This document shows, piece by piece, positions 34,260 through 43,969 of a stretch of 63,309 nucleotides of DNA. A program made the translations under genes and the position numbers. The stretch covers positions 1 to 63,309 of the forward strand of contig JAVEDU010000101.1 of NCBI GenBank assembly GCA_030840805.1, read 5' to 3'. The first letter of the stretch is position 1. Each line of letters starts with the position of its first letter. This DNA comes from Actinomycetota bacterium (GTDB taxonomy: Bacteria; Actinomycetota; Actinomycetes; Mycobacteriales; HKI-0501). The notes beneath the pieces were generated by a model that worked only from the letters and a program-made list of their open reading frames with translations, ran no database searches and was not told the origin of the DNA.

Positions 34260-34908
34260 ACCCGATCCCGCGCACGGTGACCAGGCGGCGGGGCGCCGCG
34301 GCCTCGTCGCCGAGCTTGCGGCGCAGCCAGGACACGTGCATGTCGAGGGTCTTGGACGTCGCCGTCCGCGGGTCGCCCCACACCCGTTCCGCGGCCGCCT
34401 CCCGGGTCACCACGCGGCCCGCCTGTTCCAGCAGCAGCTGGAGGAGGCCGTACTCCTTGTTCGTGAGGTGCAGCTCGGCCTCGTCGCACCACACCCGCCG
34501 GGAACCCACGTCCAGCCGGACGCCCGACGCCGCCAGTTCCGCGCTGCCGCCGCGGCGGAGCAGGGCCCGCACCCGGGCCAGCAGCTCGGCCAGCCGGAAC
34601 GGCTTGCCGACATAGTCGTCCGCCCCCGAGTCCAGCCCGACGACGCAGTCGACCTCGTCGCGGCGCGTGCCGAGCATCAGGACGGGGAGCGGGGAGTGGA
34701 CGGCCCGGATCCGGCGGCAGACCTCCAGGCCGTCCATGTCGCGGACACCTTCGTCGAGCAGCAGGAGCTGCGTCCCGCCCGCCAGCGCGGTACGCAGGGC
34801 CGAGTCGCCGTCGAGACACACCGTCACGGTGTGTCCCTCGCGTTCGAGGGCCCGTGACAGCGGCTCCGCGACGGCGCCGTCGTCCTCGGCCAACAGCACT
34901 GTGGCCAC
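34240..34908 (-). CDS. OmpR/PhoB family response regulator (orphan)
   Basis: A 222-aa response regulator. The receiver domain (1-115) has the acidic pair in LLAEDDGAV, the phosphoryl-accepting Asp in LLLLDEGVRDMDGLEV, Thr in LMLGTRRDE and Lys in VGKPFRLAELL. The C-terminal winged helix (about 125-222) shows LTNKEYGLLQLLLEQAGRVV and RRLVTVRGIGFRFE. No histidine kinase gene is beside it, so its partner lies elsewhere. The GTG start follows TAGGCT by 6 nt with no ribosome binding site, suggesting a leaderless transcript. It overlaps GtrA tail to tail. Confidence 0.93.
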   Translation of the reverse strand: MATVLLAEDDGAVAEPLSRALEREGHTVTVCLDGDSALRTALAGGTQLLLLDEGVRDMDGLEVCRRIRAVHSPLPVLMLGTRRDEVDCVVGLDSGADDYVGKPFRLAELLARVRALLRRGGSAELAASGVRLDVGSRRVWCDEAELHLTNKEYGLLQLLLEQAGRVVTREAAAERVWGDPRTATSKTLDMHVSWLRRKLGDEAAAPRRLVTVRGIGFRFERD

Positions 34909-34914
34909 GCGGTC

Positions 34915-34920
34915 AGCCTA
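34915..34920 (-). promoter_or_regulatory. -10 element for a probable leaderless transcript (response regulator)
   Basis: On the minus strand TAGGCT is followed by 6 nt and the GTG at 34908. Confidence 0.5.
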
Positions 34921-34956
34921 CGACCGCCGTGCCGTCATCGATGCCAGGCTGACCGG

Positions 34957-35421
34957 ATGAGAAGTGAGCAATCCGTGACCATCTGGTACGACGATCTCGT
35001 GCCGGGCCGGGTGTTCGACCTCGGGACCACCGTGGTCGACCGCGACGAGATGCGGGACTTCGCCCGCCGGTATGACCCGCAGTGGTACCACCTCGACGAG
35101 CCGCGGGCCGCGGCGAGCGAGTTCGGCGGGCTGATCGCCAGCGGGTGGCTGACGGCGGCGCTGTTCATGCGGCTGTACGCCGAGGCGGTGCTGGCCACCG
35201 CGGACGCCCACACCTCGCCCGGCGTGGAGGAGCTGCGCTGGCTCGCGGCCGTATACGCCGGGGACGTGCTGCGCGGACGCCTGGAGGTGCTGGACCGCGC
35301 ACCGTCGACCGCCCGTCCCGGCAAGGGCACGGTGACCCTGCTCGGGGAGCTGCACCGCGATTCGGTGCCGGTGCTGCGGTGCCGGTTCCGGGGCTGGTTC
35401 GGAATGCGCGACGCTCAGTGA
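34957..35421 (+). CDS. MaoC-like (R)-specific enoyl-CoA hydratase family protein
   Basis: A 154-aa hotdog-fold MaoC protein. The family motif is seen in FARRYDPQWYHLDEPRAAAS, where Asp and His are the hydratase residues, followed by FGGLIASGWLTAALFMRLY. It should hydrate enoyl-CoA or act on a related thioester. I place the start at the ATG 34957; an in-frame GTG lies a few codons later. CAGGCT 6 nt before the ATG could be a variant leaderless -10. It ends 7 bp inside the convergent PH-domain gene. Specific substrate unknown. Confidence 0.87.
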   Translation: MRSEQSVTIWYDDLVPGRVFDLGTTVVDRDEMRDFARRYDPQWYHLDEPRAAASEFGGLIASGWLTAALFMRLYAEAVLATADAHTSPGVEELRWLAAVYAGDVLRGRLEVLDRAPSTARPGKGTVTLLGELHRDSVPVLRCRFRGWFGMRDAQ

Positions 35422-36044
35422 CGGGGGCGGCGTCGACGACGGCCCCGGCGCCGTGGCTCCTCGTCGTACTCCCGGTCGTCGGGCCCGTCGGCGTACTCCG
35501 CCCGGTCGTGGCCGGGATCGTCGTCGGGGTCGTCGTCGTACCCGCTGCGGACCGCCCGCGCGCGGCGCAGGCTGTCGTCCTCGATCAGCCCGTACAGCGT
35601 GCCCTGGACGTACTCGACCTGCGGCACGTCCGTGAGCACCACCAGGCCGCGCTCCCCTGCCGACTCGACGGTCAGCGTCCCGCAGCGCAGCATCCGTTCC
35701 ACCGGGCCGTGCTCGAACGACACGTCGTTCACCCGCCCCAGCGGGATGTCCCGCCCCGACCGGGACAGCACGCCGGCACGGATCAGCACCCGGTGCGTGG
35801 TGAGGATGAAGTGGGTGTTCGCCCAGCGGAGCACCGGCCACACGCTGAACGCCAGCACGATGCCGACCCCGAGGCTCCCGATCACCCACCGTACGATCGG
35901 CTCGTCGACGTACCCGGCCGCGAAGCTCCCGCCGCCCGCGGCGGCCAGGAACACCAGCACCGGCCGGACCAGCGTCTTCCAGTGCGGGTGCAGGTGCAGA
36001 ACGACCTCTTCGTCCTCGGCGAGCAGCTTGTCCGGGTAGGGCAC
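35415..36044 (-). CDS. Membrane protein with bacterial PH domain (bPH2/DUF304)
   Basis: A 209-aa protein with two adjacent membrane helices (VRPVLVFLAAAGGGSFAAGY and VIGSLGVGIVLAFSVWPVL) followed by a bPH2 domain (FILTTHRVLIRAGVLSRSGRDIPL, VNDVSFEHGPVERMLRCGTL) and an acidic/Arg-rich tail ending in RRRGRRRRRPRH. The GTG at 36044 is chosen because homologues begin VPYPDKLLAEDEE-like and GAGGAGGA lies just upstream; an ATG at 36062 is possible. PH-domain membrane proteins of this type have no assigned role, though some influence cell-envelope stress. It is convergent with MaoC. Confidence 0.85.
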   Translation of the reverse strand: MPYPDKLLAEDEEVVLHLHPHWKTLVRPVLVFLAAAGGGSFAAGYVDEPIVRWVIGSLGVGIVLAFSVWPVLRWANTHFILTTHRVLIRAGVLSRSGRDIPLGRVNDVSFEHGPVERMLRCGTLTVESAGERGLVVLTDVPQVEYVQGTLYGLIEDDSLRRARAVRSGYDDDPDDDPGHDRAEYADGPDDREYDEEPRRRGRRRRRPRH

Positions 36045-36139
36045 CGCTCCTCCTCGACTCATCAGGTTTCGGCTCGTCCTGCCGATGCAGACGCTAGAGC
36101 ATGTGGAATTTTCGACAGCCGACGAATCAGGGAGTCGAC

Positions 36140-36673
36140 GTGGCGGCACGGCACGAGAGCGGGACCGGTACGGCGCGGAGGGCACTGCTGGCCGCGGTGC
36201 TCGGGCTGGCCCTGGCCGGCGCCGCGGCGTGCGGCACCAACGGCGACGACACCGCGGCCGCCACCCCGACCCCGGTGAGCACGGTGACCGAGGCGCCCGC
36301 CTCCGAGGCGCCCAGCCCCGAGCCCACGGTCACGGACGCGCCCGCCTCCCCGGCGCCGAAGCCGACGGCCGCCGCGGTCGCCAACGGCCCGATCGTCATC
36401 CTGTCGCCCGCCGAGGGCTCGGGCGTCGCGCGCACGTTCGTGGTCAGGGGCCGGTCGGTGTCGTTCGAGGGCACGATCGTCTGGCAGCTGCTCAAGGCAG
36501 ACGGCACCGTGGCGACCCAGGGCACCGCGCAGGGCGGGGCGGACAGCCCGGCGCCGTACCAGTTCACGGTGAAGACCCCGGCCGCCGGCACCTACACGGT
36601 CCGCGTGTTCGAGGAGTCGGCGAAGGACGGCAAGGCGGTCCACGAGGTACGCCGCACGGTCTCCGTCGGCTGA
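36140..36673 (+). CDS. Secreted lipoprotein-like protein with Gmad2 domain
   Basis: A 177-aa exported protein. An Arg-rich start and hydrophobic core (ALLAAVLGLALAGAAAC) end in a Cys that could be lipidated, though the box AAAC is a weak lipobox. A Thr/Pro/Ala-rich stalk (about 40-80) precedes a Gmad2 immunoglobulin-like domain (VILSPAEGSGVARTFVVRG to VHEVRRTVSV, about 85-177), a module known from spore-germination-associated proteins. The GTG at 36140 has AGGGAG 5 nt upstream and is preferred to an upstream in-frame ATG. It is convergent with birA across the dispersed palindrome. Function unknown. Confidence 0.8.
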   Translation: MAARHESGTGTARRALLAAVLGLALAGAAACGTNGDDTAAATPTPVSTVTEAPASEAPSPEPTVTDAPASPAPKPTAAAVANGPIVILSPAEGSGVARTFVVRGRSVSFEGTIVWQLLKADGTVATQGTAQGGADSPAPYQFTVKTPAAGTYTVRVFEESAKDGKAVHEVRRTVSVG

Positions 36674-36683
36674 CGCCCTCCAC

Positions 36684-36755
36684 GCTGCGTTGATCATGGG
36701 GTTGGCAACCGACACGCCAGCGTGTCGTGTTGCGAACCCCATGATCAACTCGGGG
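36684..36755. repeat. Dispersed ~72-bp imperfect palindrome, copy 2
   Basis: Same element as at 14-86. The right half differs at about 3 of 36 positions and the left half at about 5 of 32. The arms pair through GTTGATCATGGGGTT / AACCCCATGATCAAC. It fills the space between the convergent Gmad2 lipoprotein and birA genes, and the birA stop codon lies in its right arm, so it could end transcription from both sides. Confidence 0.8.
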
Positions 36756-37578
36756 TAGGGCCCGGGCGGACGTGCACCACGTCCCCGGCGGCCACCGCGA
36801 CGTCCGCCCCGCCCCGGTCGGGGCGGACCACCAGGCGCCCGTCGGCATCCACGCCGACCGCCTCGCCGGCCAGGACGGCGTCCCCGGGCAGCTGCACCCG
36901 CACGTACCGGCCGATCGTGTCGCACGACTCGGCGTACACCCGGCGCAGCCCGCTGACCTCCGGGTCCCCCTCGGCCGCACGCCAGGCCGTGTAGTCGTGT
37001 TCCAGCTCGCGCAGCACCGCCTGGAGCAGCGGGCCGCGATCCGTGCACGCCGCGCCCTCCAGCCGCAGCGAGGTCGCGTCGGGTCGCGGCAGCTCCTCGG
37101 CCAGCGTCGTCACGTTGAGGCCGATGCCGACCACGACGCCGCCGTTCGCCACCTCGGCGAGCAGGCCGGCTCCCTTCCTCCGGTCCGGCCCGAGCAGCAG
37201 GTCGTTCGGCCACTTCAGCCACGCGTCGACCGCGCCGAGCCGGCCCACCGCGCGGGTCAGCGCGACACCCGCCAGCAGCGACAGCCAGCCCCAGCGCGCC
37301 ACCGGCACCCCGGTCGGCCGGAGCAGGACGCTGAACGTCAGCCCCGCCCGCGGCGGGCTCACCCACTCCCGCCCCTCGCGCCCCCGGCCGGATTCCTGCG
37401 CCTCGGCAACCAGCACGGACCCCTCCGGCGCGCCCGCGCGGGCCGCGGCGGCCAGGTCCGCGTTCGTCGACCCGGTGACCGATACGACGGTCAGGTCCCG
37501 CCAGAACGACCCGGGGCAGACCAGGGACCGGCGCAGCGCGGCCGGGTTCAGGGGCGGCCGCCCCAGGTCGGAGTACAT
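36745..37578 (-). CDS. birA: Biotin--[acetyl-CoA-carboxylase] ligase
   Basis: A 277-aa group I biotin protein ligase without the N-terminal repressor HTH. The biotinyl-AMP loop GRGREGR is at 64-70, KWPNDLLLG and GIGLNVTTL follow, and the C-terminal SH3-like domain ends GDVVHVRPG. It should biotinylate the carrier domain of AccA encoded at 42215-43969 (Lys547). The ATG at 37578 is preceded by TACGGT with a 6-nt gap and no ribosome binding site, indicating a leaderless transcript. The stop codon lies inside a dispersed palindrome. Its neighbourhood to the carboxylase genes is usual in actinomycetes. Confidence 0.95.
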   Translation of the reverse strand: MYSDLGRPPLNPAALRRSLVCPGSFWRDLTVVSVTGSTNADLAAAARAGAPEGSVLVAEAQESGRGREGREWVSPPRAGLTFSVLLRPTGVPVARWGWLSLLAGVALTRAVGRLGAVDAWLKWPNDLLLGPDRRKGAGLLAEVANGGVVVGIGLNVTTLAEELPRPDATSLRLEGAACTDRGPLLQAVLRELEHDYTAWRAAEGDPEVSGLRRVYAESCDTIGRYVRVQLPGDAVLAGEAVGVDADGRLVVRPDRGGADVAVAAGDVVHVRPGPTPS

Positions 37579-37584
37579 CCGAAC

Positions 37585-37590
37585 ACCGTA
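37585..37590 (-). promoter_or_regulatory. -10 element for a probable leaderless transcript (birA)
   Basis: On the minus strand TACGGT is followed by 6 nt and the ATG at 37578. Confidence 0.5.
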
Positions 37591-37592
37591 GG

Positions 37593-39578
37593 TCAGACCG
37601 CGCGACGGCCCGCGACGCCGCCCACGTGCGCGGCCGGCACGACGCCGTCGACCAGCATCGGCAGCACCTCGTCCGGGGGAACGGCGGCGGAGTACAGCCA
37701 GCCCTGGACGAGCCGGCACCCCGCGTCGGCGAGCCAGCGGGCCTGCGCGGGCCGCTCCACGCCCTCGACGATCAGGTCGAGATCGAGCTCCCGGCTGATC
37801 GCCACCACCGCCCGGGTCAGCCCCCGCCCGGAGCCGAGCTCCTCGGTGAACGAACGGTCCACCTTCACCGTGTCGACCGGCAGGTGCTGCAGATACGACA
37901 GCGACGACCACCCGGTGCCGAAGTCGTCCAGCGCCAGGTGCACCCCGAGCGCCCGCAACCGGCCGAGCGCCGTCGCCGCCCCGTCGTCGACGAGCACGCT
38001 CTCGGTCAGCTCCAGCATCAGCCGGTCCGGAGGCACGTCGTGACGGGTCAGCGCGGCGTGCACCTGGGCGGGGAGCCGGGGGTCGAGGAGCTGGCGGGCG
38101 GAGACGTTCACCGACAGGAGCGGGTCGTGGCCCGCCTCCCGCCAGTCGGCGAGCTGCGCGCACGCGGAGTCGAGGATCCACCGCCCGATCGGCACGATCA
38201 GCCCGGTCTCCTCCGCCATCGGGACGAAGTCCACCGGCTCCACCGGGCCCGTCGGGCCGTCCCAACGCAGCAGCGCCTCGACCCCGGTGAGCCGGCCGGT
38301 CGTGAGGTCGATGATCGGCTGGTACGCGAGCCGCAGGTCGCCGCGGTCCACGGCCACCCGCAGGTCCCGCTCCAGCTCCCGGCGGCGGACCGCGGCGACG
38401 TGCATCGACGGCTCGAACAGGGTGCAGCGGTTCCCGCCCGCGGACTTCGCCCGGTGCATCGCGAGGTCGGCGTTCCGCAGCACGGTCGTCGCGTCACCGG
38501 ACCCGGCGGCGGCCAGCGCGACGCCCGTGCTGGCGGTGACGGTCACGGTCTCGGAACCGAGCACATACGGCCGCGCGAGGACGTCCCGGACGGACTCGGC
38601 CAGCCCCAGGAGGCCGGGCGAGGAGGCGGTGCGCTCGCGGAGCAGGGCGAACTCGTCGCCGCCCAGCCGGGCGACCGTGTCGCGCGGCCCGGCGCACTCC
38701 GCGATCCGGCGACCCGCCTCGACCAGCAGCCGGTCGCCCGTACCGGGCCCGAGACCGTCGTTCACGGCCTTGAACCCGTCGAGGTCCACGCAGAGCAGCC
38801 CCACCGGACGCGTTCGCAGGGCCTCGTCCAGCCGCTCGGCGAGCCGGGCGCGGTTCGCGAGGCCGGTCAGCTCGTCCCGGCACAGCCGCTCGACCAGTTC
38901 CCGCCGGTCGTCCTCCACCAGCGTCAGGCGGCGCGCCAGCCGGGCGTGGTCGAGGCCCGTGACGACCTGGCTTACCAGCAGCAGGGCCACCACCACGACA
39001 CCGGCGAGGATCAGCGGCGGGTCCGCGGTGCCGGCGGAGGCCGCGACGGCGACCGTCGCGGCGACCGGGAACACCGCCGCGTACGGCAGCAGGACGCACC
39101 GCAGCGGGGTGGCGCCCGCCGACCGGCGTACCGGCTCCGGCGCCAGCGCGGCGACGGCCGCGAACACGTACCCGGCCACCCAGGCCGCGTCCACCAGCTG
39201 ACCGGCGGGCCGCACCAGGAGCGCCCAGCCCACCGCGAGCACCAACCCCGCCACGAGCGCGACGTCCAGCCCCGCCCGGCGGGCGTCCCGCCCCCTCGTC
39301 GGCTGTCGCGGCAGCAGCAGCAGGCCGCCGACCGTGCCGGCGAAAGAGGCGAGATGACCCACGTCCCACAGCGCGCGCGGCGCGCGGTCGGCCACCACCC
39401 AGGAGAGCACCCCGGCGGTGAGCAGGAGCCAGGCCACCCGGGTACGGCCGCGGGACCGGAGCGCGCGCCACGAGATCGCCACCGCGGCCAGGACGGCGCA
39501 GACTGGCAGGGCGAGGCCCGAACCGGACATCGTCACCCCCCAGTCGCTGTGAATCGTCATTGCAGGAATCCCCATCAT
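37593..39578 (-). CDS. Membrane GGDEF-EAL protein (c-di-GMP synthesis/degradation)
   Basis: A 661-aa protein with about six to seven N-terminal membrane helices (to about residue 205), a GGDEF domain and an EAL domain. The cyclase core is complete: [20 protein letters not shown] and GGDEF at 306-310, but the RxxD inhibitory site is absent (GPRD stands there). The phosphodiesterase core is also intact: EALLRW at 434-439, LELTES, LDDFGTG, VKVDRSF, EGVE and QGW. Either activity is possible. ATGs at 39578, 39575, 39560 and 39530 compete for the start. It lies directly upstream of birA (14-nt gap), so they may share a transcript besides the birA promoter. Confidence 0.9.
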   Translation of the reverse strand: MMGIPAMTIHSDWGVTMSGSGLALPVCAVLAAVAISWRALRSRGRTRVAWLLLTAGVLSWVVADRAPRALWDVGHLASFAGTVGGLLLLPRQPTRGRDARRAGLDVALVAGLVLAVGWALLVRPAGQLVDAAWVAGYVFAAVAALAPEPVRRSAGATPLRCVLLPYAAVFPVAATVAVAASAGTADPPLILAGVVVVALLLVSQVVTGLDHARLARRLTLVEDDRRELVERLCRDELTGLANRARLAERLDEALRTRPVGLLCVDLDGFKAVNDGLGPGTGDRLLVEAGRRIAECAGPRDTVARLGGDEFALLRERTASSPGLLGLAESVRDVLARPYVLGSETVTVTASTGVALAAAGSGDATTVLRNADLAMHRAKSAGGNRCTLFEPSMHVAAVRRRELERDLRVAVDRGDLRLAYQPIIDLTTGRLTGVEALLRWDGPTGPVEPVDFVPMAEETGLIVPIGRWILDSACAQLADWREAGHDPLLSVNVSARQLLDPRLPAQVHAALTRHDVPPDRLMLELTESVLVDDGAATALGRLRALGVHLALDDFGTGWSSLSYLQHLPVDTVKVDRSFTEELGSGRGLTRAVVAISRELDLDLIVEGVERPAQARWLADAGCRLVQGWLYSAAVPPDEVLPMLVDGVVPAAHVGGVAGRRAV

Positions 39579-39684
39579 GGCCGCACCTCGGGATGGCCGC
39601 CTTCCCGGTGAACCGCGCCACCCACGTCGCCGGCGTCCCGGGACGCTGGATACGCTGCGTCAAACCCGCCCCCACGGAGGATCG

Positions 39685-41292
39685 ATGAGCGCCGAGCCCC
39701 TGCCCGATGTGGACGTCGACATCCACACGACCGCCGGCAAGCTCGCCGACCTGTACCGGCGCAACGACGAGGCCGTCCACGCCGGCTCGGCCCGGGCGGT
39801 GGAGAAGCAGCACGCCAAGGGCAAGATGACCGCCCGCGAGCGGATCGACGCGCTGCTGGACGAGGGCTCGTTCGTCGAGCTGGACGAGCTCGCGCGGCAC
39901 CGCTCCACCTCGTTCGGGATGGACGCGAACCGCCCGTACGGGGACGGCGTCGTCACCGGCTACGGCACGGTCGACGGTCGGCCGATCTGCGTGTTCTCCC
40001 AGGACTTCACCGTCTTCGGCGGGTCCCTCGGCGAGGTGTTCGGCGAGAAGATCGTCAAGGTCATGGACCTCGCCATGAAGACCGGCTGCCCGGTCGTCGG
40101 CATCAACGACTCCGGCGGCGCGCGGATCCAGGAGGGCGTGGTCTCGCTCGGCCTGTACGGCGAGATCTTCTTCCGCAACGTGCGGGCGTCCGGCGTGATC
40201 CCGCAGATCTCGCTGATCATGGGCCCGACCGCGGGCGGGGCCGTGTACTCGCCCGCGGTGACCGACTTCGTGGTGATGGTCGACAAGACCTCCCACATGT
40301 TCATCACCGGGCCCGAGGTCATCAAGACCGTGACCGGTGAGGACGTCGCGTTCGAGGACCTCGGCGGCGCCCGCGCGCACAACACGAAGTCGGGCGTGGC
40401 CCACCACATGGCCCCCGACGAGCTGGAGGCGATCGAGTACGTCAAGGGCCTGCTGTCGCACCTGCCGAGCAACAACCTCGACGAGCCGCCCGTGTTCGAC
40501 GTCGAGCCGGACAACGACGTCAACGACGTCGACCGGGAGCTCGACACGCTGATCCCGGACTCGCCGAACCAGCCGTACGACATGCACACGGTCATCGAGC
40601 ACGTGGTGGACGACGGGGACTTCCTCGAGGTGCACGCGATGTTCGCGCCGAACATCATCTGCGGCTTCGGCCGGGTCGAGGGCCGCAGCGTCGGCATCGT
40701 CGCGAACCAGCCGATGCAGTTCGCCGGCACGCTGGACATCGACGCGTCGGAGAAGGCGGCGCGGTTCGTCCGCACCTGCGACGCGTTCAACGTCCCGGTG
40801 CTGACCTTCGTCGACGTGCCGGGCTTCCTCCCCGGCACCAGCCAGGAGTGGGACGGCATCATCCGCCGCGGTGCGAAGCTGATCTACGCGTACGCCGAGG
40901 CCACCGTCCCGAAGGTCACCGTCATCACCCGCAAGGCGTACGGCGGCGCGTACGACGTCATGGGGTCCAAGCACCTCGGCGCCGACATGAACTTCGCCTG
41001 GCCCACCGCGCAGATCGCCGTGATGGGCGCGCAGGGCGCGGTGAACATCCTGTACCGCGCCGACCTGCGCGACGCCGAGCAGAACGGCGAGGACCCGGCG
41101 GAGGTGCGGGCCCGGAAGGTCACCGAGTACGAGGACCACCTGGCGAACCCGTACATCGCCGCCGAGCGCGGGTACATCGACTCGGTCATCCCGCCGTCGT
41201 ACACCCGGTCCTACGTGGCCAAGGCACTGCGGACGCTGCGCGGCAAGCGCGAGACGCTGCCGCCGAAGAAGCACGGGAACATCCCGCTGTGA
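39685..41292 (+). CDS. pccB: Acyl-CoA (propionyl-CoA) carboxylase beta subunit
   Basis: A 535-aa carboxyltransferase subunit that moves the carboxyl group from biotin to propionyl-CoA or acetyl-CoA. Features are the [19 protein letters not shown] start region, [14 protein letters not shown] (acyl-CoA-binding/oxyanion loop) and the second half with [14 protein letters not shown] and [17 protein letters not shown]. The ATG at 39685 has ACGGAGG 4 nt upstream. Its stop overlaps accE (GTGA), followed by maf and the biotin-carboxylase gene accA, a standard actinomycete order. With the methylmalonyl-CoA mutase subunit at 51564-53153 it outlines propionyl-CoA use. Substrate choice between propionyl and acetyl is not visible. 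Confidence 0.93.
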   Translation: MSAEPLPDVDVDIHTTAGKLADLYRRNDEAVHAGSARAVEKQHAKGKMTARERIDALLDEGSFVELDELARHRSTSFGMDANRPYGDGVVTGYGTVDGRPICVFSQDFTVFGGSLGEVFGEKIVKVMDLAMKTGCPVVGINDSGGARIQEGVVSLGLYGEIFFRNVRASGVIPQISLIMGPTAGGAVYSPAVTDFVVMVDKTSHMFITGPEVIKTVTGEDVAFEDLGGARAHNTKSGVAHHMAPDELEAIEYVKGLLSHLPSNNLDEPPVFDVEPDNDVNDVDRELDTLIPDSPNQPYDMHTVIEHVVDDGDFLEVHAMFAPNIICGFGRVEGRSVGIVANQPMQFAGTLDIDASEKAARFVRTCDAFNVPVLTFVDVPGFLPGTSQEWDGIIRRGAKLIYAYAEATVPKVTVITRKAYGGAYDVMGSKHLGADMNFAWPTAQIAVMGAQGAVNILYRADLRDAEQNGEDPAEVRARKVTEYEDHLANPYIAAERGYIDSVIPPSYTRSYVAKALRTLRGKRETLPPKKHGNIPL

Positions 41293-41525
41293 CGACCGCC
41301 CCCGACGAGAAGGCCGCCCCCGGGCGTCCGTTCCTCCGCGTGGTCCGCGGCACGCCGGACGACGCGGAGCTGGCCGCGCTCACCGCGGTCGTGCTGTCGC
41401 TCGCGGCGGCCGGGTCCGACGCGCCGCCGGAGCCGCCGTCGCTCTGGCGGGACCGGGGTGCCCTCGTGCACGCTCCGCTCGTGGCCGGGCGGGGCGCGTG
41501 GCGCGCATCCGCCCTGCCGCGCTGA
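41289..41525 (+). CDS. accE: Acyl-CoA carboxylase epsilon subunit
   Basis: A 78-aa small subunit that holds the carboxylase complex together in actinomycetes. The conserved core is [21 protein letters not shown], with the C-terminal segment [20 protein letters not shown] that is typical of AccE/PccE. The GTG overlaps the pccB stop (GTGA), and the next gene (maf) starts 5 nt after the AccE stop, so the cluster is tightly packed. Such a short, Ala-rich protein is often missed in annotation; its position and the RVVRG motif make the call firm. Confidence 0.9.
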   Translation: MTTAPDEKAAPGRPFLRVVRGTPDDAELAALTAVVLSLAAAGSDAPPEPPSLWRDRGALVHAPLVAGRGAWRASALPR

Positions 41526-41529
41526 GCCG

Positions 41530-42165
41530 GTGACCGCGCTCGCGAGCGGGCGGCGAGACCTCGTGCTGGCCAGCGCGTCGCCCGCGCGGCTCGCGACGCT
41601 GCGCGCCGCCGGGATGGACCCCCGCGTCGTGGTGAGCGGCGTGGACGAGGATGCGGTCGCCGCCGCCCTGCCGGACCCCTCGCCGTCGAACGTGTGCCAC
41701 GCGCTCGCCGAGGCCAAGGCGCGCGCCGTGGCGGGTTCGGTGCCCGGCGCGCTCGTCGTCGGCTGCGACTCGATCCTCGAGCTGGACGGCGAGATCCACG
41801 GCAAGCCGGCCTCGGCCGCCGACGCCCGGGAACGCTGGGGACGGATGGCGGGGCGTTCCGGCACGCTGCTGACGGGCCACTGCGTCATCGACACGGCCAC
41901 CGGACGGGAGGCCGCCGGCGTCGCGGCGACGACCGTCCGGTTCGGCCGGCCCACCGACGCCGAGCTGGACGCGTACCTCGAGACGGGTGAGCCGCTGCGG
42001 GTCGCGGGCGCGTTCACGATCGACGGGTTCGGCGGCCCGTTCGTCGACTCGATCGACGGCGACCCGCACACCGTCGTCGGCCTGTCACTCCCCCTGCTCC
42101 GGCGGCTGCTCGCCGACCTCGGGGTGGGGATCACTGAGTTGTGGGTCACAGGCACCGACGCCTGA
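41530..42165 (+). CDS. maf: Maf-like nucleotide pyrophosphatase
   Basis: A 211-aa Maf family protein that hydrolyses non-canonical or modified nucleoside triphosphates. The opening [20 protein letters not shown] is the family signature (usually LASxSPRR), followed by [15 protein letters not shown] (catalytic Asp region) and [21 protein letters not shown]. The GTG at 41530 gives an N-terminus ([15 protein letters not shown]) like homologues. It lies between accE and accA, as in many actinomycetes, although its activity is unrelated to carboxylation. Confidence 0.93.
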   Translation: MTALASGRRDLVLASASPARLATLRAAGMDPRVVVSGVDEDAVAAALPDPSPSNVCHALAEAKARAVAGSVPGALVVGCDSILELDGEIHGKPASAADARERWGRMAGRSGTLLTGHCVIDTATGREAAGVAATTVRFGRPTDAELDAYLETGEPLRVAGAFTIDGFGGPFVDSIDGDPHTVVGLSLPLLRRLLADLGVGITELWVTGTDA

Positions 42166-42214
42166 TCCGGCCATAGACTCCGCGCAAGGGCAGTTCCGAA
42201 GGGAGCCGATCGAA

Positions 42215-43969
42215 GTGCAGAAGGTGCTCATCGCCAACCGTGGCGAGATCGCGGCGCGGGTTGCCCGCGCGGCCCGTGACGCCGGCCTGGCCAGCGTCGC
42301 GGTGTACGCGGACTCCGACCGCGACGCGGTGCACGTCCGGCTCGCCGACGAGGCGTTCGCCCTCGGCGGCGACACCGCCGCCGATACCTACCTGAAGATC
42401 GACAAGCTCATCGACGTGGCCCAGCGGTCCGGCGCCGATGCGGTCCACCCCGGGTACGGCTTCCTCTCCGAGAACGCCGACTTCGCCCAGGCCGTCATGG
42501 ACGCCGGGCTGACCTGGATCGGGCCCTCCCCCGACGCCATCCGCGCGCTCGGCGACAAGGTCGAGGCCCGGCACATCGCGACCAAGGCCGGCGCGCCGCT
42601 CGTGCCCGGCACGCCGGACCCGGTCGCCGGGCCCGGCGAGGTGGTCGCGTTCGCCGAGGAGCACGGCCTCCCGGTCGCCATCAAGGCGGCGTTCGGCGGT
42701 GGCGGTCGCGGGCTCAAGGTCGCGCGCACGATCGAGGAGATCCCCGAGCTGTTCTCGTCCGCGGTCCGCGAGGCCGAGGCCGCGTTCGGGCGGGGCGAGT
42801 GCTTCGTCGAGCGGTACCTCGACCGGCCCCGCCACGTCGAGGCGCAGGTCCTGGCCGACAACCACGGCAACGTGATCGTCGTGGGAACCCGCGACTGCTC
42901 GCTCCAGCGGCGGCACCAGAAGCTCGTCGAGGAGGCGCCCGCGCCGTTCCTGTCCGACGAGCAGCGGACCACCATCCACGAGTCCGCCAAGCGGATCGTG
43001 CGCGAGGCCGGGTACTCCGGCGCGGGCACCGTGGAGTACCTGGTCGGCACCGACGGGACGATCAGCTTCCTCGAGGTCAACACCCGGCTCCAGGTGGAAC
43101 ACCCGGTCAGCGAGGAGACCACCGGGCTCGACCTGGTGCGGGAGCAGTTCCGCATCGCCGACGGCGAGGAGCTCCGGTACACCGCGGACCCGACGCCGCG
43201 CGGACACTCGTTCGAGTTCCGGATCAACGGGGAGGACCCGGGCCGCGGGTTCCTCCCGGCCCCCGGCACGGTCACCACGTTCGTGATCCCCACCGGCCCC
43301 GGCGTCCGCGTGGACACCGGCATCGAGTCCGGCTCGGTGATCGGCGGGAACTTCGACTCGCTGCTCGCCAAGCTCATCGTCACGGGCGAGAACCGTGCGG
43401 AGGCGCTGGCCCGCGCCCGCCGCGCCCTGGCCGAGATGGTCGTCGAGGGCATGGCGACGGCCCTGCCGTTCCACCGCGCGGTCGTCGACGATCCGGCGTT
43501 CACCGCCGACCCGTTCGCCGTGCACACCCGGTGGATCGAGACCGAGTTCGACAACACGATCCCGCCGTTCGGGGACGCCGCCGAGGCGCCGGACGAGGAC
43601 GCGCCCCGGGAGACCGTGGTCGTCGAGGTCGGCGGTCGCCGGCTCGAGGTCTCCCTCCCCGGTGGCCTCGCGGCCCGCTCCGGCGGTGGCGGCGGCAAGG
43701 CGGCCCCGAAGCGCCGGTCCGCCGCGAAGGCCGGTGCCGCCGCGGGCGGCGACGCCGTGGTGGCGCCGATGCAGGGCACGATCGTGAAGATCGCCGTAGA
43801 GAACGGGCAGGAGGTCGCCGCCGGTGACCTGCTCCTCGTCCTCGAGGCGATGAAGATGGAGAACCCGGTGACCGCACCCAAGGCCGGGATCGTCGGCGAG
43901 CTCACCGCCGAGCCGGGCAGCACGGTGACCTCCGGGACCGTGCTCCTCCAGATCACGGACGCCGGCTGA
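42215..43969 (+). CDS. accA: Acyl-CoA carboxylase alpha subunit (biotin carboxylase + BCCP)
   Basis: A 584-aa subunit with an N-terminal biotin carboxylase ([23 protein letters not shown]-grasp [25 protein letters not shown]) and a C-terminal biotin carrier domain with EAMKMEN, where Lys547 is the biotin site. An Ala/Gly/Lys-rich linker (about residues 485-520) joins them. It carboxylates its biotin with bicarbonate and ATP and serves the PccB/AccE complex. The GTG at 42215 has GGGAG about 9 nt upstream. Its stop TGA is overlapped by the CTG start of the following DUF1707 gene. BirA at 36745 would be the modifying enzyme. Confidence 0.95.
   Translation: MQKVLIANRGEIAARVARAARDAGLASVAVYADSDRDAVHVRLADEAFALGGDTAADTYLKIDKLIDVAQRSGADAVHPGYGFLSENADFAQAVMDAGLTWIGPSPDAIRALGDKVEARHIATKAGAPLVPGTPDPVAGPGEVVAFAEEHGLPVAIKAAFGGGGRGLKVARTIEEIPELFSSAVREAEAAFGRGECFVERYLDRPRHVEAQVLADNHGNVIVVGTRDCSLQRRHQKLVEEAPAPFLSDEQRTTIHESAKRIVREAGYSGAGTVEYLVGTDGTISFLEVNTRLQVEHPVSEETTGLDLVREQFRIADGEELRYTADPTPRGHSFEFRINGEDPGRGFLPAPGTVTTFVIPTGPGVRVDTGIESGSVIGGNFDSLLAKLIVTGENRAEALARARRALAEMVVEGMATALPFHRAVVDDPAFTADPFAVHTRWIETEFDNTIPPFGDAAEAPDEDAPRETVVVEVGGRRLEVSLPGGLAARSGGGGGKAAPKRRSAAKAGAAAGGDAVVAPMQGTIVKIAVENGQEVAAGDLLLVLEAMKMENPVTAPKAGIVGELTAEPGSTVTSGTVLLQITDAG

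Noticed and set aside
36101-36139. Upstream ATG start for the Gmad2 lipoprotein
   Set aside because: It would put 13 residues before an Arg-containing signal peptide and has no ribosome binding site, whereas GTG 36140 has AGGGAG at 5 nt.
42180-42212. FliA-like promoter before accA (GCAAG...GCCGAT)
   Set aside because: Spacing is 16 nt rather than 14, the -35 is poor, and the GCCGAT sits in the ribosome-binding region directly before the start codon.
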